A stretch of DNA of 64,000 nucleotides from Misgurnus anguillicaudatus. Taxonomy: Eukaryota; Chordata; Actinopteri; Cypriniformes; Cobitidae. Made by a program: the position numbers and the translations under genes. The notes below the pieces were generated by a model that was given only the letters and a program-made list of their open reading frames with translations, made no database searches and was not told where the DNA came from. Positions 11,836 through 22,939 of this stretch are shown one piece after another (the first letter of the stretch is position 1; the number at the start of each line of letters is the position of its first letter). The stretch lies in NCBI RefSeq assembly GCF_027580225.2, contig NW_027395284.1, forward strand, positions 3,553,478-3,617,477, given 5' to 3'.

Positions 11836-12280
11836 AGGGGACATATCATGAAAATCTGACTCTTTCCATGTTTAAGTGCTGTAATTGAGCCCCAGTGCTT
11901 CTGTCAACCTAGAAAATGTGATAAAGATCAACCCAGTAACTTAGTTTTGGTAAACCATTCTCTACAAGCATGTGAAAAAATAGGTTGTTGAAATTTGGCT
12001 CCCCTTGTGATGTCAGAAGGGGATCTTATTATAATAACCCCTACCCTTAATCTGCACTATCCAACCACAGCACTGCCATTTAGTGCAGAGATCAGCTCAT
12101 TTGCATTTTAAAGGACACACCTAAAAACAGCACATTTTTGCTCACACCTACAAAGTGTCAATTTTAACATGTTATAATAAATGATCTATATGATATTTTG
12201 AGCTAAAACTTCATAAATGTACTCTGGGGACACCAAAGACTTATTTTACATTTTAAAAATAGTGATGTGAAATATCCCCT
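11836..12280. mobile_element. TTAA-flanked MITE (piggyBac- or Kolobok-like)
   Basis: Inverted ends AGGGGACATATCATG at the left and GTGAAATATCCCCT at the right, flanked by TTAA at 11832-11835 and 12281-12284. The 445-bp interior is non-coding. A TTAA target site fits piggyBac or Kolobok; the sequence alone does not decide between them. Confidence 0.8.
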
Positions 12281-12284
12281 TTAA

Positions 12285-12900
12285 AGCAAAAATAATCTGT
12301 AAGAGCACAACTTTAATGACGTAAAATCAAATAGTCCCTGAGTGATTGTGAACAGCAACAGAATGTTTGACATACAGTATGTTTACATTTAACACGATCC
12401 CAGTCTGTCTGCCTGCCTGTCTGTTTTCCCCATCAACTCCCTATGGACTCAATCTCTCTCTATCCTGCACCTCCTCATCTTCAATCATCTTCACCCGCCA
12501 GTCATTCTCCCTCATCAACTCCATATTTAAGCTCAATCTGTTTTGTTATCGGGGCTATATTTATATTACGATGTTTTGTGTTCCTGTTTGATAGCCTGTA
12601 TGTTTAAGTTCATTGTTTATTACAGTTCTTTTCTTATCTTGTATTCTCCGTCTCCTGGTCATCTTCAACATTGCTAAAGGTGCTGCGAGGTGATATCATA
12701 TAAAACACAGCTGTTGACCAATGAGACTCGAGGACTGGAACTGAAGTGATCCTCTTCACAGGATTCATGAGAGTATTAAACATGACTGTATAAAAATGAA
12801 GCTGAAATCACAGTAACTCTTAACCTCACAGTAATTCTCTCTGTGAAGAATATAAAATGATTTTTACCTCTTGTGCTTTATTGGCTCCAATCTTCTTGGC
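12285..12900. other. Intergenic, pyrimidine-rich tract
   Basis: A 74-codon frame at 12367-12591 is low complexity (Ser/Pro/Leu) with no homology recognised. The end of this region may be the intron preceding the candidate exon at 12916. Confidence 0.35.
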
Positions 12901-12915
12901 TCTTTGTTGTTTTAG

Positions 12916-13050
12916 GGTTCAGAGATGTTTTGCCTGAGGTATCAAGACAAAGCTCTGGAGCTGAACGCTCAGACTGACCTCAGTAAAGAAGAAAACTGCA
13001 AGAGCATAAATCAACTCTTACAGTACAACCAGCAGAAGACTAAAGAATAA
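12916..13050 (+). CDS. Candidate terminal coding exon, unknown gene
   Basis: A good splice acceptor (TTGTTGTTTTAG at 12904-12915) is followed by 44 open codons and a TAA stop. The reading starts GSEMFCLRYQDKALELNAQ and ends LLQYNQQKTKE. The composition is soluble and charged, with balanced codon use, unlike the surrounding AT-rich DNA. The stop codon overlaps AATAAA (13046-13051), so a polyadenylation signal lies at the end of the frame. I do not recognise the protein family. No upstream partner exon was identified, so this may be an isolated or decayed exon. Position upstream of pot1 does not identify it. Confidence 0.3.
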   Translation, partial: GSEMFCLRYQDKALELNAQTDLSKEENCKSINQLLQYNQQKTKE

Positions 13051-13100
13051 ATAAATAAACTGTACAGAGTTACTGGAGAATGTGATGAATGTTCAGCATG

Positions 13101-13143
13101 TGTGTGTGTGTGTATATGTGTGTGTGTGCGTGTGTGTTTGTGT
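13101..13143. repeat. (TG)n microsatellite
   Basis: Interrupted TG run next to the LINE fragment. Confidence 0.9.
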
Positions 13144-13684
13144 CTGGAATCATGGCTTTTCCTACCAGTGCAATGCAGATGACACACAACTCCAGTTGTT
13201 GTTCCACCCTGATGACTCCACGGTTTCTGTCAGTATCTCAGCCTGCCTGAGGGACATCTCACTCTGGATGAAGGATCATCATCTCCAGCTTAACCTTGCA
13301 AAGACGGAGCTGCTTGTCATATAGTCCAACCCTAAGATTCAGCACAACCTTTCCATTCAGCTGGGTTACTTGATCATCACGACTTCCAGGACCAGAAACC
13401 TAGAAGTGGTCATTGATGGTTAGCTTAGTTTCTCGAAGCATGTTGTCAGCACTGCTCGCTCTTGTAGATTAATTCTCTACAATATTAGGAAAATTAGATC
13501 TTTCCTAAATGAGCACGCTACGCAGGTCCTCAAGCTCTTGTCTTGTCCAGGTTGGCCTACTGCAATGCGCTACTGGCTGGACTTCCAGCCTGCACAACCA
13601 AACCCCTACAGATGATCCAGAACACAACCGCAAGAGTGGTCTTCAATGAGCCAAAGAGGATGCTCATCACTTCTCTCTTTGGTG
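13144..13684 (+). pseudogene. 5'-truncated L2-like LINE reverse transcriptase fragment
   Basis: The frame from about 13144 reads QCNADDTQLQLLFHPDD, then WMKDHHLQLNLAKTELLVI, typical of the L2/CR1-group reverse transcriptase around the catalytic YADD box. Here the tyrosine of YADD is asparagine. After a stop at 13322 homology continues through frameshifts (RLAYCNALLAGLP, and TTARVVFNEP near 13630). The start is lost and the 3' end is cut by the next repeat at about 13684. It is inactive. Confidence 0.8.
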
Positions 13685-14120
13685 CTGTTTACACCTGGCA
13701 TTAACATGCATTTCATGCGTTTTGAGCTAGTCCACTTTCAACCACATTTAGAGGTAGTCGAAAACCCTTTCAATCAGATTGCTTTTGTAGTGTAAACGCA
13801 CATGTGGTTGAATGTGCCACATGCGACCGCCTTCTCTCCACCCATTTATCTAATCTGAGGTACCGAACACAATGTTTTATGTCTTTTTTGACTTCTGGCA
13901 CGAACACACGGTGAACAGCGCTATTTTTAGCCTTTCATTGATAAAACTAAAGCGGCTGATCTCTGTGTAGTTTTATGCAAGCATGTGAAAGTTGCACGAT
14001 CTTACACGTACAAAACACTGTGCAGCAAGTTTACTTACAACACAAGCAGCAGACTCTGACATAATATTAGTTCACGTCCATATAAACTCATCATTACTCC
14101 CGGTTATTAAAGAGTTTTAA
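13685..14120. mobile_element. Partial DNA-transposon-like repeat
   Basis: Begins GGTGCTGTTTACACCTGGCA, which I associate with one end of a dispersed fish DNA transposon. It directly abuts the LINE fragment. No matching inverted end was found downstream, so it is partial and its end coordinate is approximate. Confidence 0.4.
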
Positions 14121-15472
<1,352 letters not shown>

Positions 15473-15848
15473 CATGTGTTGTTTAGGTGTCAATGCTTAC
15501 AGAAATTCTGCTCCTATTCAAGACAAGATGAATAAAAAGATGTTTATAGTCAAGATGACTGCCAGTGGGAGACACTGAAATATGAGCGAGTCACTGTTGT
15601 AATTTCATTCTGCCTAATAAATTCAGTCAGACATTAAATAAAGTAAATGATGATCAACAACACTGATTTTGCTGCATAAGCATCAAAGCTTTTCATTTAT
15701 ATTTAATTAAGCTTTATTACAGAAGGGACACTAATACAATCTCATCCTGAAAGGCTTGTAAATGAATATCTATAACTAGATTTATTTTTTACAGAAATAT
15801 ATCTGTTGTGCTTACCTGTGCAAAAGCACCAAGATGCTGCTAAAATGG

Positions 15849-16045
15849 AACCATTCGTGTCGATCACGGCAAGGTCAAACCTGAACCATCGGTGAAGACC
15901 GCAGCACGGTCTGACCTCAACCATTGGCGACAACAGCGGCACGGCCCATTCCTGAAACCATCGGTGACAATCATGGCGCGGTCCAACCTGAACCATCGGT
16001 GATGACAACGGAACAGTCTGACCTGAACCATTGGTGACAACCACC
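15849..16045. repeat. About 40-bp GC-richer minisatellite, five units
   Basis: Diverged units share ACCTGAACCATCGGTGA followed by a variable core such as CAACGGAACAGTCTG. Minus-strand frames (NGSGQTVPLS, NGSILAASW) come from the repeat and are not a gene. Confidence 0.85.
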
Positions 16046-17100
16046 AGACTAAAACATCTTCCTGTGACCCTGCATTGCTTTGAATAAAAATGTTTGCTAA
16101 ATGCGTGAATGATGAGGGTGAGTGAGTGATATCAGAGTTTACTCGTGTGAGCTGTAAAACATCAGATGATCTCGGTTCCACTGTTACATTGAGCAGCAGG
16201 CAAACTGTGCATGAAAGTCAATCACTTATTTGAAATATTTTGTGACATTGTGTAAGAGACGAGAAAAAAAAGAACAATTCTTTATGAATAAAGTGATTTT
16301 GTGTCTTTGTTGTGTATCATTAGATCAGCACTGAACACATACACATCATCATAAATGCTCCTCTGGCAAGAGCACAACATGTTTTAAAGCAATCCAGAAG
16401 TCCTTATGAGCATCAGAAGGTCTGCCAATAAACAAAACACTTCATCAGGCTTTTAAAAGCATCAAAATAAAGCAGGTGACGACAGCCAGAACCCAGAAAC
16501 ATCACCAAAAGTCATTTATTCAATTATAGCTGCAGGCTTGACAGTTTTTCTCAGTGGCTTTGGAGCATTTCTTCAATCATTCTTAAAATTTGGATGTCCA
16601 ACATCATGGATGTCCTGCAAAAGTTTTTCTGCCACCACAATGTTTACAAGCTGTCCATGTGACCTATTGAGAAACTTTGAGTATATTTGATGTTGTGATG
16701 TTGAATATATTTTGTAAGCAAAACAAGATGAGATATTTAGATAATGTGTTTGTTTTGAATGATACATGAAAGCATCTGTATTAAACTTCTCGTGTGTATT
16801 GTTAGTAGAATAAATGTCTTCATCTGCTGATGTGATCACTTTAGTTTTTAAATCGATGTCTCTTGTTAAACCTGATCTATATGTGCAGTCCTGTGCAGAC
16901 TGAAGAAGCTCAACACACACAGAATTAAAACTTCACGCTCCACCGTACACGCACATCAATATTGAGAAGAAGAAAGCTTTAACTTTAAAATAAACTGTTG
17001 TTATGGACGGTTGGGTCAAACAGGAGTTCATCTATTGATCTTTTGCATCATACCTACAGGTGCCATCACAATTATATAGCTGCACAAACATAAACAAACA
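16046..17100. other. Intergenic, no feature recognised
   Basis: A 115-codon minus-strand frame at 16573-16920 has no recognised domain, and its context shows no splice sites or homology. Confidence 0.35.
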
Positions 17101-17110
17101 ACTAAAGCTC

Positions 17111-17756
17111 TCAAAGCACAGCGTCTCCACGACATGGCGGCAGCAGAAGCAAGAATTATTAAAGTGTCATAATCCTGTCATAGTAATTCATAGTTCATGT
17201 GGCAGGATCATGGCGGTACCCATGTTTTGTGTGCAGCACATGGCCTTTTGTTTGGGTAGTGTGCTGCCGTGTCTTGTCTCTGCCCCGCCCCCTCAATGTG
17301 ATTTTCAAAGCAGAACTTTTGAATATACAGATGAAATATTGCTGCTATTCCAGAGCCAAATCAAAGAGTCTGAGGATTGATGAACCTTATGGATTGCTAA
17401 GCCATTATCATACGACTACGACTACGACTACAACACTCAAACAAACCAAAACATACAAAACGATTCAACACAGCACAGACCACACTGGGGTCTTAAATAG
17501 GAAAACTAAACAAGATAACGAGGGAAGGTCATGTGAGAGGAGTTAACCAATAATTAATAATAAAATAATGAGGAAACAAAGGGGCGCAGCAGCACACTAC
17601 CCAAACAAAAGGCCATTTGATGCCACACAACACATGGGTACTGCCACGATCCTGCCACATAAACTATGAATTACTATGACAGGATCATTACACTTTAATT
17701 CTTGCTGTAGTATAGTTGCTGCTGCTGCCATGTCGTAGAGACGCTGTGCTTTAAGA
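17111..17756. mobile_element. Long inverted-repeat (foldback) element
   Basis: The left arm 17111-17270 and right arm 17584-17756 are inverted copies: both carry AAAGCACAGCGTCTC at the outer end, TAGTAATTCATAGTT in the middle and GGCCTTTTGTTTGGGTAG at the inner end, the right arm on the opposite strand. The arms differ by scattered substitutions and a short insertion. The 310-bp loop is non-coding and has a (GACTAC)n-like stretch near 17410. This is a non-autonomous foldback element; the superfamily is unknown. Confidence 0.85.
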
Positions 17757-17829
17757 GGCGTAACATTTCCATTACACGCTTAAAGTACTACATATACACT
17801 GAATAGACTTCATACATTCACTTTGTTAG

Positions 17830-17832
<3 letters not shown>

Positions 17833-17919
<87 letters not shown>
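17833..17919. repeat. (AT)n microsatellite, about 43 copies
   Basis: Pure AT dinucleotide run. Confidence 0.98.
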
Positions 17920-17921
<2 letters not shown>

Positions 17922-18508
17922 TAATCTAGAAATACAAGAAGAAAGATTTAAAGTCACTTTTGGGACACAAATGTAAAATAGCTTTCTTTATTTTTCATCC
18001 TTAGTTGCAAGAATGACACAAAATGGATGATAGTCGAAAGAAATAGAAGTGAAATGATTGGATATTAATCAGAGCAGAAGGATTGTACAGTACAGTCAAT
18101 AGAGATGATTTCACTGTAGACCAGAGAAGAAAACCCAATTCATTTTCATTGAGATTGATTTGAGCGACAGATCATTGAGTTTTGTATTTCTCAACCATCC
18201 TGGAGGAACACCAACACTACAACACATTCACTTTATATTCAAACATTCATCAGCTCAGACTCCAAGATGGGAAATAATGGGGTCAGATGTAAAGTCCTCC
18301 AGGAACAGAGCTGAGAAATGCTATAAATAATCCAGTGACTCCTGTAAAACTCATGAAATCTGTCATTCAAATACAAACTCAACTATAAACACTAGAATGA
18401 ATGATTGAATGAATGTGAATGACAGAAACACAGATGGGTGTACAGTATGTTTGGTCAACACTACATGTATGAAACTGAAACATATTTTCCTCTCATGATA
18501 ACTCCATT

Positions 18509-18707
18509 GTAAAAAATCTTTGATGCTCTCATTTTTTTGTTGAATTAACTCAGATTTACAAGTCATTTCAACTTAATATTATTTATCATGACTACAGATG
18601 AGATACTTATAAAATATAATTGAAAATTAAACTTGTGTCTTGTCAATGTTATTTGTAAATCTGAGTTGATTCAACAAAAGAATTTAAGGCAGCAAAGATT
18701 TTTTTAT
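18509..18707. mobile_element. Palindromic MITE
   Basis: The ends GTAAAAAATCTTTGATGC and GGCAGCAAAGATTTTTTTAT are inverted, as are the inner stretches TTGTTGAATTAACTCAGATT and AATCTGAGTTGATTCAACAA. Together they form a long imperfect hairpin. Confidence 0.8.
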
Positions 18708-18777
18708 CGTATCATTAAACATTGCATCGACTGATGTTGGTAGGTTTATGAATATCTAATCCACCACAGGCATTATT

Positions 18778-18955
18778 TTTAACCGAAGGAGACGTAAGAG
18801 TATTATCCAAACATTATTGCCAAGAAAGCCTTTTAGGAGCTTTTTGGTGTTTCTTGGAGGTAATAGTAATTATTATCCTAATTATTTTAAACCAAAAGGG
18901 ATGTAGGAGTATTATCCAAACATTATTGGCAAGAAAAACCTCTTATAGTTGTGAG
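18778..18955. repeat. Diverged tandem duplication, about 120-bp unit
   Basis: AGTATTATCCAAACATTATT occurs at 18798 and again at 18908 within related flanks (GTAAG/GTAGG before, GCCAAGAAA/GGCAAGAAA after). Confidence 0.7.
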
Positions 18956-19974
18956 CAGACACGTATTGAGAAGACACCGCTTCATCTTCAAATAATACTT
19001 TTATCAGGTGAAATGTGAATAAACTGTTTCCATTTTAGTTTTGTGAAATAAAACCTTTTCTGAATTGCCTGAAAAATCACCTCATGCGAGCGTAAAAACT
19101 GTTTGTGATATGGGAGTATTTGTGAAATTGACGTGTTTTGGCCGTCAATTGCGTGAAATTTAAAGAGTAATGGAAACACAGCTACTGTTACTCCACCACA
19201 ACCACATCAACTCCAGTCGGTCTCCATACGTCTGTCTGCATTATATCAATAAAATAAAGCACAGTAACAGCAAACTACAGCATGTTGATAGGAGTGACTT
19301 AAACCCATGGAGTTATGATTGAATAGATTTAAATGTGCTGTGTGTACTGTATTGGTAAATAATCTGAATGACACATACTGATGCTGGATTAGGATAAATC
19401 AAAAGAGTGAATTAAGATGGTATTGTGTAATGTAAAGTTTTGTATCAGTCATTCTACTCTGATTTACCGACACACAATACACAATACAGTACATACATGT
19501 GACCTGCTCCAGGTAAAGTACTGAAGATCAGATTAGAATTATAAATCAATGACAATTCAGCTGACTGCAGCTTTAAACCTTTTGAAATAAAATACTACAT
19601 TATGATCGGAGATGTTATAACCTGATGACAGCGTAATGCATGTTTCCATTAATAAAGCACCACTGACGTACAAACGCTTCACTTTTTTGTGTTAATCCAT
19701 GGAAGAAGAAGATAAGAGATCTCAGATGACATCTATACCAGCTCTGGACTCTGGTCCGGATCCGCACCGGAGCTGCTATCTGGGTTTTCACCATCCGCAC
19801 TCCTAAAAATAAAGGTGCTTCACTATGTTCGGTTGCTCAAAGAATCATTCAGTCAAAGAATCTTAGAAGAAATATTTCTATCATAGTTTTTTATAATCTT
19901 AATATGTTCAAAGTTTTTTTATGGAACATTATTAAGCCAAAAATGACCCTTTATGGCATCATGAACAGTGTTGG
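18956..19974. other. Intergenic, scattered repeat fragments
   Basis: No gene. The stretch near 19800-19965 (AAAAATAAAGGTGCTTCACTA and onward to TTTATGGCATCATGAAC) looks like a decayed MITE. Confidence 0.35.
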
Positions 19975-20110
19975 GTTAACTAGTTACTAAGTAATTAGTT
20001 ACTGTAATTTAATTTGTTTTTCTTTGAAAAAGTAAAGTAAATTACAGGAAAAATAAGAGTAATCCCTTAATGAGAGTTACTTCTGATGTAATTTAAGTAA
20101 ATCCTGTGTA
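19975..20110. mobile_element. Fragment of a CAGTGTTGGG-type hAT-like repeat
   Basis: Begins CAGTGTTGGGTTAACTAGTT followed by alternating AGTTACT/AGTAATT motifs, which I associate with the subterminal region of a dispersed fish hAT repeat. One end only. Confidence 0.45.
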
Positions 20111-20144
20111 TGGACTGTACATCAATGATTTAGCATCAACATTT

Positions 20145-21077
20145 AGGGCCCTATTTTAATGATCTAGGCGCATTGTCTAAAGCACACGGTCTATACGGGC
20201 GTGTCCAAACCCACTTTTGCAAATTTAATGATGGTAAAAATGGTTTATGCACCAAGCGCATGGCTTAAAAGGGTTGTTCCTATTCTCGTAATGAGAAATG
20301 GGTGTGTTTTGGGCGTAACGTGCAATAAACCAATAAGAGTCTCAGCTCTCATCCCCTATAAAAGCCAGTTGCACCTGGCGCCATGCCTAATCCCTATTTA
20401 GAAAGCGGAATTTTAAACTGAAAAACTAAACGAAGGAAGAAGATCCCCAGTTTAAGAATAATGTAAAAAATTGTGTTGTTTTTATTTGTATTGAAATTAT
20501 TATTTTTTTGGATTAAACCTTTAAAAGTCGTTTTCTTTCAGTCATAGAAGTACAAATAGCAGGCTTTTAATTGCTGTAAATGTATTGATATCCTACATAA
20601 TCATTGTAATCTCATAAAATAATTTGCAGGCAAATGTTTGTACTCTAAAAATACAAAAAAAGATTTACAAAGGTGCGGAGAGCCGAAGCGTTTCAGCACT
20701 CGGACAGCGCCATGTTTTTTTTAAAGCATTACTTAAAATGTTTCTCTTCCCACCATATCCACAGGTACAGAGGTACAGAGTCATCATATACAATAAATAT
20801 GTGTGGTAGCATTTAAAAACATTTAAAAATAGATGCATTTGTTTAAAGCAAAGCATTTATTTACTTACCAGGCTACAGGTGAAGCAGCTCTTAAAGTCTT
20901 CTAACTACTCATAATCGGTCCTTATTTATGTCCAAGAGACTCAATAATAGTCTTTAACATTTCAATCCTTTAATGTTTCATATTTAAAAGCATTTCTGTG
21001 CTGCTGCGCATTCATGTATGTGATAAGCAAACACGCGTTTCTTAAAAGACGCATATTTTTAATGCGCTCTTTAAATA
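20145..21077. mobile_element. Left part of an AGGGCCCTATTTTAA-type DNA transposon
   Basis: Starts AGGGCCCTATTTTAATGATC and continues with GCGCA-rich subterminal sequence, which I associate with a fish hAT-like family. The right end is not visible and may lie in the assembly gap. Short frames (60-66 codons) inside are not recognisable as transposase. Confidence 0.5.
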
Positions 21078-21577
21078 NNNNNNNNNNNNNNNNNNNNNNN
21101 NNNNNNNNNNNNNNNNNNNNNNNNNNNNNNNNNNNNNNNNNNNNNNNNNNNNNNNNNNNNNNNNNNNNNNNNNNNNNNNNNNNNNNNNNNNNNNNNNNNN
21201 NNNNNNNNNNNNNNNNNNNNNNNNNNNNNNNNNNNNNNNNNNNNNNNNNNNNNNNNNNNNNNNNNNNNNNNNNNNNNNNNNNNNNNNNNNNNNNNNNNNN
21301 NNNNNNNNNNNNNNNNNNNNNNNNNNNNNNNNNNNNNNNNNNNNNNNNNNNNNNNNNNNNNNNNNNNNNNNNNNNNNNNNNNNNNNNNNNNNNNNNNNNN
21401 NNNNNNNNNNNNNNNNNNNNNNNNNNNNNNNNNNNNNNNNNNNNNNNNNNNNNNNNNNNNNNNNNNNNNNNNNNNNNNNNNNNNNNNNNNNNNNNNNNNN
21501 NNNNNNNNNNNNNNNNNNNNNNNNNNNNNNNNNNNNNNNNNNNNNNNNNNNNNNNNNNNNNNNNNNNNNNNNNNNNN
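21078..21577. other. Assembly gap (500 N)
   Basis: Exactly 500 undetermined bases. The round number suggests a scaffolding gap of nominal rather than measured size. Open frames across it are artefacts. Confidence 1.
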
Positions 21578-22748
21578 ATATCAAAAAATATAATAAGCCT
21601 TATAACATTAAAAACATTAAACTGGACAGCAACCCACGTGTAGCGGCTCAGATAGCCTTCTTCAGGGTATGGGTATAACAAATTGGCATTGAAAACTTGT
21701 TCCTTCACAGTAATGCTTTTTAAGATTAGCTGTCAGGTACGGTTTCAAACAGAGATGGCGACAAAGAGGCAAAAGTTACGGATCGCAGCTTTGACCAAAG
21801 AGTCAATTTAAATACACACATACATGCCTGTTCATTCTTTAGTGACAAATATTTCTTCTTTACATTTTTTTAAGCTGGCCTCTTCATGGCATTTATCTCA
21901 AGATGGTATACAAAGGTGAAAAGGATCCTGGTTGCATACCCACTATTTTATAGCCTTTCGCCTCTAGAATCACAATGGTCCCAGCGTAGTTCGGCTTCCC
22001 ACTGACATACAATGGTTTTGTGTGAGAAAATTGTCCTTGAGGGACGTGGCTTCAGTCAAAACCCTGTCGTTTACTTTTTCGGATGGTGCAGAGAAAAAGG
22101 CTCCCCAAGGATCTCTTTTTTCTGTCACCTCGCAAGATTATCTGTTGCTTACCAGAATCTTCTATCCACACTTATATTTCCAGTAATGCGCTGGGCATTG
22201 GCTTCAAACCTTCACATTTTCTGATTTGGAGGTCAAGCATTGTGCAAGTCTGCGGCGATTAAAGACTGCATTAATGTTCCATTGTGCGTCCATAACAAAA
22301 ACGAAGTCTTAGAAAGTACAGCATATCATTCGACTTTGTGGCAAACAAGCTTTACTATTCATTGTTGTTGCCAACAGCTTTCCGGAGGAGAGATGATAAA
22401 ACAGCCATTTGGCTCATGTAACAGCTTTCTTATAACACTGGCGGAAGATAAAGCTTACAATTGATGAGCTATTGAGATACCTGGCAGTGACTGTATAACG
22501 ATAGACCTAAATGTTATCATTTCAATCTCTGAATGTCTGTAAGCAAGGAATAATCTTGTGAAGAAATCTGCAATACTATAGCCCTTAACCAGGCATCTAA
22601 AAATAATTGCAAGTTCTTTCTTAAGATAAACAAATGAGGTGATCCATTAGCCTGTTCACCCTACTTATGTAAATGTTAGTGAGTGATATTTATTAAGACA
22701 TGAACTGTTTGTGCTCCAAACATGAACCATACCTTAAGACTCTGTAGT
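21578..22748 (-). mobile_element. Possible 5' internal region of a minus-strand LTR retroelement
   Basis: This stretch follows, on the minus strand, an LTR-like end and a primer-binding site. It holds a minus-strand open stretch of about 50 codons near 21970-22140 (VTEKRDPWGAFFSAP...) and no intact gag. I cannot confirm retroviral-type proteins from it. It runs into the assembly gap, which may hide the rest. Confidence 0.35.
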
Positions 22749-22768
22749 GATCTTCACATGGGGCACCA
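22749..22768 (-). promoter_or_regulatory. Primer-binding site, tRNA-Met (elongator) type
   Basis: The minus strand reads TGGTGCCCCATGTGAAGATC. The 3' end of vertebrate elongator tRNA-Met, recalled from memory, predicts TGGTGCCCCGTGTGAGGATC, so 18 of 20 bases match. It is preceded on the minus strand by ...ACTACACA and AT, as expected at the edge of an LTR. Confidence 0.6.
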
Positions 22769-22770
22769 AT

Positions 22771-22923
22771 TGTGTAGTATGACATACACAGACAAGATAT
22801 TAAAGGTGGTGTGAGGTTTTGGTCACATTTACCTGGAGTGTATATGTATGCCCCCTTGTCAGCTGTTCACTACAAATCTGACTGTAGGGGGGACTGCATG
22901 CTTAGAGAAGAGATCCTAGCAAC
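22771..22923 (-). repeat. Probable LTR end (partial)
   Basis: On the minus strand the segment ends ...ACTACACA two bases before the primer-binding site. A possible TGTTGCTAGG start lies near 22923. The true LTR may extend into the minisatellite, so the outer limit is uncertain. Confidence 0.35.
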
Positions 22924-22939
22924 AGCCTTTAAATCTATC

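Noticed and set aside
20962..21708. Open frames of 180-248 codons
   Set aside because: They span the 500-base N gap and are meaningless.
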